Assembly: GCA_021827885.1 (NCBI GenBank)
Contig: JAKAUD010000030.1
Location: forward strand, 1,089 to 14,658
Source: Thermoplasmata archaeon
GTDB lineage: Archaea; Thermoplasmatota; Thermoplasmata; Thermoplasmatales; Thermoplasmataceae
Length of the DNA stretch: 13,570 bases
Direction: 5' to 3'
The position numbers and the translations under genes are program-made. How positions within the stretch are numbered: position 1 is the stretch's first letter; every line of letters begins with the position of its first letter. Shown here in pieces: positions 6,181-12,839 of the stretch. Below the pieces are notes generated by a model. It was not told where the DNA came from. It worked only from the letters and a program-made list of their open reading frames with translations, and did not search any database.

Positions 6181-6188
6181 TTTATATA
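6181..6188 (-). promoter_or_regulatory. TATA box for the AbrB-DUF488 operon
   Basis: Minus-strand TATATAAA, a strong archaeal TATA element, lies about 36 nt before the ATG at 6148. It predicts a short leader of about 10 nt beginning near 6158. Confidence 0.55.
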
Positions 6189-6209
6189 GTTGAAATTGCA
6201 CCAAGGCAT

Positions 6210-6403
6210 TTAAACAGTAATCAAGAGAGAAGTACAGCCACTTTTAATGTCAATGTCCAGGTTTGCCCTCGAGGTCTCCCACTCAGATAACCTGAGGATC
6301 CTGACTTCAAATTTTTCTGAAGATCTTACAATGGCTCTCAAAATGCCTGTTAAGTTTATGTGAAGACTTAATGGTTTTTCTATGGTCCCTTATATACTGA
6401 CAT
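6210..6403 (-). pseudogene. Relic of a tyrosine-integrase gene, 5' end only (copy A)
   Basis: A minus-strand frame encodes IEKPLSLHINLTGILRAIV, then EKFEVRILRLSEWET and CTSLLIT, ending at a TAA at 6210-6212. It matches the N-terminal part of the integrase fragment at 11330-11556, but stops before the TGMR-type motif. A likely original start, ATG at 6401-6403 about 23 nt below a TATATA element (6423-6428), reads only seven codons to a TAG. The integrase-like frame resumes one base off. The same break occurs in copy B, so it predates the duplication. The truncation point abuts the promoter of the AbrB-DUF488 operon. Confidence 0.65.
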
Positions 6404-6457
6404 TTGAAAATCTGATTGTAGGTATATAAAGAGCGTTAAGTTTTGCCCTAAAAGTTA
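6225..6457. repeat. Direct repeat, copy A (integrase promoter and 5' end)
   Basis: This ~230-bp stretch aligns in the same orientation with 11378-11611. By eye the first 180 bases align without gaps with about 21 differences; the promoter-side end is more diverged. The copies start 5153 bp apart. Copy A ends 6 nt before the stop of the DUF929 gene. Confidence 0.85.
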
Positions 6458-6463
6458 ACTGCT

Positions 6464-7276
6464 TTAACTCGCTAAATTTATGGTTGAAGTCACCTCTTGA
6501 GCTCCGTTCGTTATTGCTGAGTTAGAAAATGCTGAGAAAAGGAGTTCTGATGAATTCATTCCTGTCAATGTTGTTGGATTATAAAGGGGCCCATTTAGTA
6601 CCCAAGCGCCTCTTGAGCCAGTTATGATTATGTTAGTATTCACGTGGTTAAGATATAACCCTGTGGGAGAAGAACCGCCTCCAGGTCCGCCGGAAGTAGG
6701 TACGTTCTCCATGGCGTTGAATTCAATCCTATAAATGTTACTTGGGAGTAGACCAGAAAGTTCTGACATCCCAACATTTAAGGCTGAAGTTTGGTTGAAT
6801 TTGATTCCGTTCGTGGTTTCATTCATGAATTCGTTGTAAACATAATAAGAATGAAAATCAATATTTGGTAACTGAAAATCGTTGAAGATTAAACTAGGGG
6901 TGTTTGGAGCACTGTCGTTTGGATCAGAATAATGAGGCTGCACGTATTTTGAAATATTGCCAACATTTGAAAGTGAAACATAAAATGCCCAAGAGTCAGC
7001 TGCGCCAATAGGACAGCCTATCCACGAAACGTAATAGAGATTGGTCTCATTTCCGAAATTGCTGTTTGAAATCTGGGTAAAAGAGCCCCAATTAAGATAA
7101 GTAGGTTGAGTAAAACCTTTCCCACCAGAAATAGGTAAAAAATGTGTCAAACTTAGAACGACGATTAATACTGCAGTAACTGATGCAATAAGTGCGAATA
7201 TCCTTTGTTTCCTTTTTCGACTTGTTGCAGCGATAGCCAATTGGCGTCTCTCCTCCTCTCTTCTCTTGTTTGTCAA
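6464..7276 (-). CDS. DUF929-family membrane-anchored protein
   Basis: 270 residues. A basic N-terminus (KRREEERRQ, RKRKQR) precedes one membrane helix (about 26-48), placing the rest outside the cell. The DUF929 signature is clear: WGSFTQIS, then NLYYVSWIGCPIGAADSWAF (79-98, with Cys88), a PSLIFNDF block and YYVYNEF. A Gly/Pro-rich loop (SGGPGGGSSPTG) follows. The single Cys in the SWIGCP motif recalls a thioredoxin-like fold lacking the CxxC pair, so redox activity is doubtful; the function is not known to me. The start is TTG: the upstream stop and this start share TTGA, and GGTGAT lies just upstream as SD. No internal Met precedes the membrane helix. It is the last gene of the three-gene exported-protein operon. 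Confidence 0.8.
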   Translation of the reverse strand: MTNKRREEERRQLAIAATSRKRKQRIFALIASVTAVLIVVLSLTHFLPISGGKGFTQPTYLNWGSFTQISNSNFGNETNLYYVSWIGCPIGAADSWAFYVSLSNVGNISKYVQPHYSDPNDSAPNTPSLIFNDFQLPNIDFHSYYVYNEFMNETTNGIKFNQTSALNVGMSELSGLLPSNIYRIEFNAMENVPTSGGPGGGSSPTGLYLNHVNTNIIITGSRGAWVLNGPLYNPTTLTGMNSSELLFSAFSNSAITNGAQEVTSTINLAS

Positions 7277-7938
7277 CTCATCACCGTTATGAAAGGAATG
7301 GAAAGATCCACATTCTTCACGAATAGCGGGAATCCTAATACGCTCTTGTAAAGACCAAGGGTTACGTGCAAATAATACGACCCATCAGGGAGACTGTATA
7401 TCAGAATTGGCCCTTTCATCTGCGCCGACAGTAAGTAAGATGGTCCAATATAGCTAGAATATGGTCCCCCATAAGTTGTTGAAATTAAGTGATACGGGGT
7501 TGTCACATTCTTCACTAAATAGTTATTGCTGCTCAAGCTGACATTTACAATTTTGAATTCTAAGGCTTCGTATGAATTCCCAGAGCTTTCATTTAAGAGA
7601 ATTAGATTAACAACTGGAGCAGGCATAAACAAAGATACACTGCCATTTTGCAGTGATTTGTTGTAAATTGACCCGGGGTTCGGACCAAAGGCTGGAAGTA
7701 AAGCGAATTCGAAGTTTCCTATCCCGTTTACCGACACGTTGCTGAAGTATGATATTTCTATCCCGCTTAAGTTCTGAGGTGTGCCGTTTGATATAGCATT
7801 ATCTCTTATAGTGAGATATTGCTTGTTAAGTGTTAGATTATTTAAGTTCATAGATTTCGGCAAAACAAAAAGTGAGGTACTTATTACCAAAACTGCAATA
7901 AGTACCGCTATGATGGATATAGGTATGCGTTTTCTCAC
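7273..7938 (-). CDS. Anchored extracellular protein of unknown function
   Basis: 221 residues. MRKR is followed by a hydrophobic helix (about 7-27), an uncleaved anchor or signal peptide. The rest is rich in Asn, Ser and Tyr with many N-x-S/T sequons (for example NLT, NVS, NGS, NES, NVT), as expected for a glycosylated archaeal surface protein. Beta-strand-like stretches alternate with short loops. There are no cysteines and no motif I recognise. The start is GTG, supported by a near-perfect SD (GGAGGAGATC). It begins 22 nt after the 585-aa gene's stop and overlaps the DUF929 gene by 3 nt, so all three are likely one transcript and may act together at the cell surface. Confidence 0.75.
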   Translation of the reverse strand: MRKRIPISIIAVLIAVLVISTSLFVLPKSMNLNNLTLNKQYLTIRDNAISNGTPQNLSGIEISYFSNVSVNGIGNFEFALLPAFGPNPGSIYNKSLQNGSVSLFMPAPVVNLILLNESSGNSYEALEFKIVNVSLSSNNYLVKNVTTPYHLISTTYGGPYSSYIGPSYLLSAQMKGPILIYSLPDGSYYLHVTLGLYKSVLGFPLFVKNVDLSIPFITVMS

Positions 7939-7942
7939 GATC

Positions 7943-7952
7943 GATCTCCTCC
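7943..7952 (-). promoter_or_regulatory. Strong SD for the 221-aa gene with GTG start
   Basis: Minus-strand GGAGGAGATC differs by one base from the ideal archaeal GGAGGTGATC. Its GGAGG core ends 9 nt before the GTG at 7938, fixing that unusual start. Confidence 0.7.
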
Positions 7953-7960
7953 TTTATTCC

Positions 7961-9718
7961 TTAACTCATTGGAGGTACATAAACCCCAGTAGTCAACCCT
8001 CCTGTACTGGTCAGGAACGTTGGGCAATCTATTGAACCCATCTCAAATTGTATGTAATCATTGTAGGTGTAGAGATCAAGATATGTCGACGGATTGTTGT
8101 AGAATGTATCCTGGTAAGTATAGTATCCAAACAGATGGTCAGCGCTTCCGTTCGTTGCATAAATGGGACAATACCATACTGCGAGACATACTCCTCCTAC
8201 AGTACCGCTTTGATCGTATGATTGGTTGCTCGTTGAATACACATCGCCAGCTGTCTGAGCTTGGACAAACCAGGACGGGTTTGGAATCAGGCCATATGAA
8301 ACCGAATTCAAGATCCCGACAATGTATGTAGAGAGGTCATCCATAAGTTGTTGATTGCTGCCTGCCTGATAGGCTGGTTGCACATATCCCCATTTAAGCG
8401 GGCCACCCGATTGAGTATATCCTGGGGCTGTAGTCTGCCCAACCGTTTGCTTTAGACACCAGACTCCTACCATCTGCGAAGTATACCAACCAGCGGCCGT
8501 TCCGAAGCAAAGAGTTTGAGTAGCTTGCCCAGTTTGGGAGGAGGGGATTGAATAAACCTTTTCGAATGTAGTTGTGTCCATAACAGCTGACATAGTGTAA
8601 GTAGCCACTAAGCTTCCTGAGCTATCGTAAACAGAAACATTCAAACTAGATGGTGCTGCTTGGAAAATTCCAAGTCCGACTGCCCCACCGTGACCGGTAT
8701 AATCTGGATTCTCAACATATGCCTCATAATCAAAGTAACCCGTTGATTCATATGATGGAGGGTACCAAGTGTAACTATATGTGCCAGTCCCGTATATTGG
8801 GCACGAGTAAATATCAAAGTAATACCCTCCGGTATTTACGTCAAACATTAGTGTTGCAGAACTCGATCCTCCGAGAGACGTTACATCTGCGTGCAATGTG
8901 ATTGGGAGTCCTTCCAATCCGTAGTTAACGCCATTGAGAGTTTCATTGGATGTGACTGAATCGCTCACAGTGGGGGTTGAATAACTTGTGCCTCCTCCGC
9001 CACCACATGATGGGCAAGGGGCGATTGACTGGGGAGTAATTGTGGGATCGACACTGTAAGTTTGGTTGTGAACCAAGCAAAGCGGTCCAAATGGAAGAAT
9101 CAACCTACCATTCGAAGAACTGACTGAAAGGATTCCGTTTTTGAACAGACTAAGCTCGTTTTGCCAAGAAACATGCACTCCTTGTGTTCCCATCGAGTAA
9201 TCAGATGATGGTATTAGATAGTCATTTGAACCAGTAAAACTGCTTAGATATGAATGCACTGTCGCCGGAGAATAACCTCCAAGTTCATAAGTTGGAATAT
9301 TACTAAAGTCCATGCTGAAAACAACGGCATATGTTCCACTTGAGTGATTTATGTTTGTGATTGCGAGACTTGAGTCGATCTCATCATTTAGGAATGAGAA
9401 TATCTCAGTAAGTTTGACATAAGAATTGTTCTGAATCAGAACCACTGAGTTTTGCCGTGTATTATCTATACGTATCAGTTTAAGATGAGATACACTTTCT
9501 TTAGTGACTGGGCTTCCATTCACATTGTCGACCACCCAAGTTACAGGATACAATTGGTTTCCGAAGCCCACATATACTTGGTTTCCAGTTATCAATACCA
9601 CGTCATTCCCATAAGTGTATTCATGGGACTGATTTGCAGGAGCTGCCAGTGCAGTCCCAGAAAAAAGCATGAATATAGCGAATGGAAACGATGCAGAGAT
9701 AGCTAATCTTCTATTCAT
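7961..9718 (-). CDS. Large secreted protein of unknown function, first gene of the surface operon
   Basis: 585 residues. A classical Sec signal (MNRR, hydrophobic core about 9-22) ends in ALA with cleavage likely after Ala25. No C-terminal membrane anchor is seen, so it is released or held by other surface proteins. An N-terminal beta-rich domain (about 30-230) ends at a CPSCGGGGG linker (235-243). The next part (about 245-370) looks immunoglobulin-like, with SVTSNETL, TLHADVTS and a YTWYPPSY run. The C-terminal region (about 380-585) is aromatic-rich. Nine cysteines (214, 235, 238, 306, 404, 421, 511, 517, 565) suggest metal binding or disulphides. Composition is heavy in Ser/Thr/Tyr/Gly. 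I do not recognise the family; an extracellular enzyme or adhesin are both possible. A leaderless promoter lies upstream. Confidence 0.8.
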   Translation of the reverse strand: MNRRLAISASFPFAIFMLFSGTALAAPANQSHEYTYGNDVVLITGNQVYVGFGNQLYPVTWVVDNVNGSPVTKESVSHLKLIRIDNTRQNSVVLIQNNSYVKLTEIFSFLNDEIDSSLAITNINHSSGTYAVVFSMDFSNIPTYELGGYSPATVHSYLSSFTGSNDYLIPSSDYSMGTQGVHVSWQNELSLFKNGILSVSSSNGRLILPFGPLCLVHNQTYSVDPTITPQSIAPCPSCGGGGGTSYSTPTVSDSVTSNETLNGVNYGLEGLPITLHADVTSLGGSSSATLMFDVNTGGYYFDIYSCPIYGTGTYSYTWYPPSYESTGYFDYEAYVENPDYTGHGGAVGLGIFQAAPSSLNVSVYDSSGSLVATYTMSAVMDTTTFEKVYSIPSSQTGQATQTLCFGTAAGWYTSQMVGVWCLKQTVGQTTAPGYTQSGGPLKWGYVQPAYQAGSNQQLMDDLSTYIVGILNSVSYGLIPNPSWFVQAQTAGDVYSTSNQSYDQSGTVGGVCLAVWYCPIYATNGSADHLFGYYTYQDTFYNNPSTYLDLYTYNDYIQFEMGSIDCPTFLTSTGGLTTGVYVPPMS

Positions 9719-10161
9719 GTTGATAAATAATTACGTCAATTTATTAATTTTTGTTCGCTCAAATGGCTAAAGTACGGGGCTGGTAAATAATACCAAATAT
9801 TTGGAAAAATTATATATAATTAATCAAATGTCAAATAGTGACTAATTTTTGAGCAAGTTCATCCTTGTAACCTCAGAAAATATAGTTGGGGTCGCCTTTT
9901 TTCAAATTATTGCACTGACAACAATTAATTGGCACATTAAACGGAGAGGAAAAACTAACCATTTTGGCTATTTTTAACAATAAATATATTCTAACGTCGA
10001 TTATTATTTCATTGATTCTCAAAAGAAATGAATAAATGAGGGCATCCCTGCTTTGAAGACGATACCTACATTTCTTATCTAACACTCTTTCCGGAAATAA
10101 GGTGCGAAATTTCGTCAATTTGGAAATTCTGAGATATATTTAATACCTGAACTCCCCCAAT
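9719..10161. other. 443-bp intergenic region with palindromes and no convincing gene
   Basis: This very A/T-rich stretch separates the surface operon from the transposase gene. It holds CCAAATATTTGG (9793-9804), a perfect palindrome, next to ATTATATATAAT (9809-9820), which would serve as a plus-strand TATA box. Downstream, ATG at 9828 opens only five codons. A TTG at 9849 opens 42 codons with a hydrophobic stretch (IVGVAFFQIIALTTINW) and a basic tail, ending near 9977. That might be a tiny membrane peptide or the remains of a gene. A minus-strand frame at 9873-10118 has no domain-like pattern and I do not support it. No RNA gene is visible. Confidence 0.5.
9741..9749 (-). promoter_or_regulatory. 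TATA box for the three-gene surface operon
   Basis: Minus-strand AATTAATAA is centred about 27 nt before the ATG at 9718, predicting a leaderless transcript. The surroundings are very A/T-rich, so nearby A/T runs are alternatives. Confidence 0.4.
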
Positions 10162-11310
10162 TTAACCCATAGGTATCATGTCCTTGAAAAGGTCAGCAAT
10201 CCTTTCAACCTTCTTAGGAACTGCCGCAAAGTATTCGGTGCCGCTCTTTTCAATGATCCTCTCCATTTTTGACAGTTCGAAGATGACCTCGTTTACTGAG
10301 ACCTTTCCCAGCAGATTGTGTTCCTTCAGTACCTTCAGTATCCTGAATCTTATTCTCAGAGCAAGGAAGACAATGAAGAAGAAACCTTTCACCTTATCAT
10401 TGTCCCTGAGATATGTTTTGTCCGATTCGAGATCACCCTTCATGGTGTCGAATACCTGTTCAACTTCCTCCCTTGACTTATACTGTTCGTATATGTCTGA
10501 GTGATTCCGATCCAGGTCTGAGATGATTGCAAAAACCCCAAGGCGATGTTTTTTCTCATCAAAATACTCCATGTCCTTCTTTGAAGAGGCAACATCCCTC
10601 AGTATGGATGATTCCTCCTCCGCCCTCATCATGGGGTCCTGGAACATGTAGATGTATCCGATTCTGGAGGATTTTCTGGAAGCCTGTATGGGTCTTCCGT
10701 TGTACACGAAGGCTGAATCGAATCTCACCTTATCGGGAACAAGGGTGGAATTTCTTCTCAAAGGAACAAGATAGTGCATCTTCAGCTTTCTCAGATCCCT
10801 TATCACATCTTCAGAAAACAGCCCCCGATCCATGATGAGCCCAATATCACGATCCCTGAACCTGTCAATGAAATACCCAAGTGATTTGATGTCCTTTACC
10901 GATCCGTAGAACACGTCCACCGCAACAGGTATCCATGACTTCACGGAGAATGCCATTATTACAGTGACCTGGTTCTCATGTTCATGATCGGGGTTATAGT
11001 CCTTCTCCGCAAGCTTCAGGTTCTTGGAGTATGATATGATGGATGTCATATCGTAGAAGAGGAGACCGCCGGGGTCCATGATCTTTTTGAACATCTCGTA
11101 CAGATCAGGGAAGTGCTTCCCAAGATATCCCAGAATCCTTGACAGATCATCAGGATCCAGATCGGTTTTCAATGTCCGGGATATGTAAAGCTTTTCATAG
11201 CGGGAAGAGACAAGCCTCAATGGCATTGGATCAATGGCCTTCACCATGGCCATTGCAGTGATCTGGTTCCGATAAGGATGTTTTTCCATTATGCTGTATA
11301 TGTCCTGCAT
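10162..11310 (-). pseudogene. 5'-truncated DDE transposase, IS4/IS1634 type
   Basis: 382 residues remain. The RNase H-fold core is intact: FYDMTSIISYS (Asp87), LIMDRGLFSE (Asp161), and a perfect Y-x2-R-x3-E-x6-K signature (Tyr277, Arg280, Glu284, Lys291) typical of the IS4 superfamily. The insertion between the second Asp and the Glu is beta-rich, as usual. IS1634-type enzymes are commonly 450-550 residues. Here the N-terminus begins at MQDIYSIMEKHPYRN, just before the ITAMAMVKAIDP helix, so roughly 100 residues seem to be missing. The DNA just upstream is the start of an integrase gene in another frame, and an in-frame TGA lies about 90 bp upstream. The gene is thus broken by a rearrangement and probably inactive, though the ORF could still be expressed from the integrase promoter. 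Confidence 0.8.
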
Positions 11311-11329
11311 GAGATTCCAGCCAGTCTGG

Positions 11330-11556
11330 ATTCTCCCTGAATCTCTGCAATTCAGCAGACCTCATTCCTGTTACAAGGAGAGAAGTGCAGATCCTTTTCA
11401 TGTTAATGTCCAGGTTATCTCTCAAGGTCTCCCATTCGGATGGCCTGAGGATCCTGACTTCAAACTTTTCTGAAGGTCTTACAATGGCTCTCAAAATGGC
11501 TGTTAAGTTTATGTCAAGACTTAATGGTTTTTCTATGGCCTCTTATATACTGTCAT
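11330..11556 (-). pseudogene. Relic of a tyrosine-integrase gene, 5' end (copy B)
   Basis: A minus-strand frame encodes ILRAIVRPSEKFEVRILRPS, then EWETLRDNLDINMKRICTSL, then TGMRSAELQRFRENPDWLE. The last part resembles the start of the catalytic domain of archaeal phage/plasmid tyrosine recombinases, where the TG-x-R motif carries the first catalytic Arg. The box II His-x-x-Arg and the Tyr are absent: homology ends near 11330, where transposase sequence begins. The likely original start, ATG at 11554-11556 about 23 nt below a TTTAAA element, runs into a TAG after seven codons. The integrase frame follows one base off, as in copy A. The gene is therefore both frameshifted and 3'-truncated. Confidence 0.7.
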
Positions 11557-11611
11557 TTGAAAAAAGAATGTGGGTATTTAAAAGGCGTTAAGTTTTAACC
11601 CTGAAAAGTTA
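11378..11611. repeat. Direct repeat, copy B
   Basis: This is the partner of 6225-6457 in the same orientation. It contains the integrase promoter, the frameshifted start and about 55 codons. It starts 33 bp beyond the stop of an exported-protein gene (11645), mirroring copy A's position behind the DUF929 gene. Confidence 0.85.
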
Positions 11612-11644
11612 CCAAAAAAGGGACATTTGGAATCTTATGTTCCT

Positions 11645-12178
11645 CTAAATGAGCCTGTTGATGGTATCCACCGAATAATAGTATGGCCCAAAGCCCTGAA
11701 AGAATGATACAGTTACATTCGCTGAAAAATGTGTCGAATTGGTGACTGGTTCATTAGTTGACACCGAATGGTAAGCTGTTTGGTAGATAGTTCCATTTAA
11801 GAGAGAATGGATATTGTCTTGGACCGGAATTGATGTTTGATTGAGATAGGCGTGATTTATTGCTACATTGATCATAAGGTGACTTAAGGCACTATCATTG
11901 GAAACAACAAATGCATTGATTTCCACAAGGAATGGCGTATCACTGGACAGGTTGCCTCCGGGTGTAAAGAGTTGCAGGTAAAGTGTGAGATTTATCTTAT
12001 TCATGGTTAAATTCATAGAAAAATGTGGTGTCCCCTTAACCAGGTAGTCCTGCTGGTTTCCCGGCCTCGTGACGGACAGATCTGTTGGGTGTGTTATGGC
12101 CTGTGAAATTGTAAATGCGGCAACCGAAATGACGGCAACTGCAATTACTGCAATACCTAAAGATATCTTCTTGTTCAT
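11645..12178 (-). CDS. Small anchored extracellular protein
   Basis: 177 residues from the ATG at 12176-12178; a GTG at 12190 would add four, but GGTGGT seven nt before the ATG is a good SD. MNKK is followed by a hydrophobic helix (about 5-26) that anchors or exports the protein. The remainder is beta-rich and full of N-x-S/T sequons (NLT, NLS, NQT, NGT, NST, NVT), typical of the other surface proteins here. There are no cysteines and no recognised domain. It lies 31 bp downstream of the 188-aa gene, so the two are probably one transcript with the pseudogene upstream. Relationship to the 221-aa protein at 7273-7938 is possible by style only. Confidence 0.7.
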   Translation of the reverse strand: MNKKISLGIAVIAVAVISVAAFTISQAITHPTDLSVTRPGNQQDYLVKGTPHFSMNLTMNKINLTLYLQLFTPGGNLSSDTPFLVEINAFVVSNDSALSHLMINVAINHAYLNQTSIPVQDNIHSLLNGTIYQTAYHSVSTNEPVTNSTHFSANVTVSFFQGFGPYYYSVDTINRLI

Positions 12179-12221
12179 CTCATGTACCACCTATGTTGTT
12201 TCACCCATATTTAATTATGGA

Positions 12222-12788
12222 TTATTTGGAAGTTTTCAGCTCCCAGTTGAGTATCCTAAGAGTGAAGGACCCGGAGAAGAATATTCCCGACTCCATTATC
12301 ACCAATAAAAGACTCTTGTGAACTGCCACCAAAGTGGTATAGTTTAAAGTGCTTCCAGCCCCATTTGATATGTTCGAGGGTTGAATAATTAATTTATATA
12401 TGGTCCCGTCGGAGAGGGTTGAGTTGCGTGGAAAGTGGGAGCTAAAGCCTTCAGAGAAAGAATTGGTGAGGTTTATGTATGTATCATTTGCATTAGAAGA
12501 GTTTGCAAAGCGTATTACGTTCACAGAGAGTGTCGTCGAAATATTGTTTTTCAACTCGAAATTGCCCTGAATCCCTGAGTTGAATCCTCCTTTCCCAATT
12601 GAAACGTTCATTATCTTATTTATTTTTGAAGTCGAGGTTAATACCCAACTCATGCCAGTTGCAGAGGATAGTTGCTGGGAATTGATTATTAAAGGGGGCG
12701 GATCCAGCGATGTTGCAATCGAATAGAAGGATGCCCCAATAATGATACCCACAGAAAGCAAGACCAATGCTAAGTGAGTGGACTTCAT
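12222..12788 (-). CDS. Small anchored extracellular protein
   Basis: 188 residues. A hydrophobic segment (about 5-27, LALVLLSVGIIIGASFYSIA) is the anchor or signal. The outside part (about 28-188) is rich in Ser, Asn and Ile, with repeated N-x-S/T sequons (NVS, NIS, NSS, NDT, NLT, NST, NYT) and a hydrophobic stretch near the C-terminus (LLLVIMESGIFFSGSFTL). There are no cysteines and no known motif. The ATG has an AGGAGGGGAG SD about 10 nt upstream and no obvious TATA box of its own. It is therefore probably expressed with the degraded gene upstream and the 177-aa gene downstream. Confidence 0.7.
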   Translation of the reverse strand: MKSTHLALVLLSVGIIIGASFYSIATSLDPPPLIINSQQLSSATGMSWVLTSTSKINKIMNVSIGKGGFNSGIQGNFELKNNISTTLSVNVIRFANSSNANDTYINLTNSFSEGFSSHFPRNSTLSDGTIYKLIIQPSNISNGAGSTLNYTTLVAVHKSLLLVIMESGIFFSGSFTLRILNWELKTSK

Positions 12789-12795
12789 TCAGCGA

Positions 12796-12805
12796 CTCCC
12801 CTCCT
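12796..12805 (-). promoter_or_regulatory. SD for the 188-aa gene
   Basis: Minus-strand AGGAGGGGAG precedes the ATG at 12788; the GGAGG core ends 11 nt from the start. It indicates an operon-internal gene that depends on SD translation. Confidence 0.55.
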
Positions 12806-12839
12806 GTTCTGAAATATAAATTGCCATGTACATATATAT

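Noticed and set aside
6464..7276. Active thioredoxin-like oxidoreductase
   Set aside because: The region has a single Cys (SWIGCP) and no CxxC pair, so a redox enzyme cannot be claimed.
7961..9718. S-layer protein call for the 585-aa protein
   Set aside because: Signal peptide and sequon-rich composition fit, but there is no C-terminal anchor and no known S-layer domain, so the specific call is not supported.
9873..10118. Minus-strand 81-residue ORF in the intergenic region
   Set aside because: It has no promoter at the right distance, no SD and no fold-like pattern; the composition looks like translated A/T-rich spacer.
11231..11330. Continuation of the integrase frame past PDWLE
   Set aside because: The residues here (QHNGKTSLSEPDHCNGHG) are the transposase gene read in the wrong frame, so the integrase homology ends near 11330.
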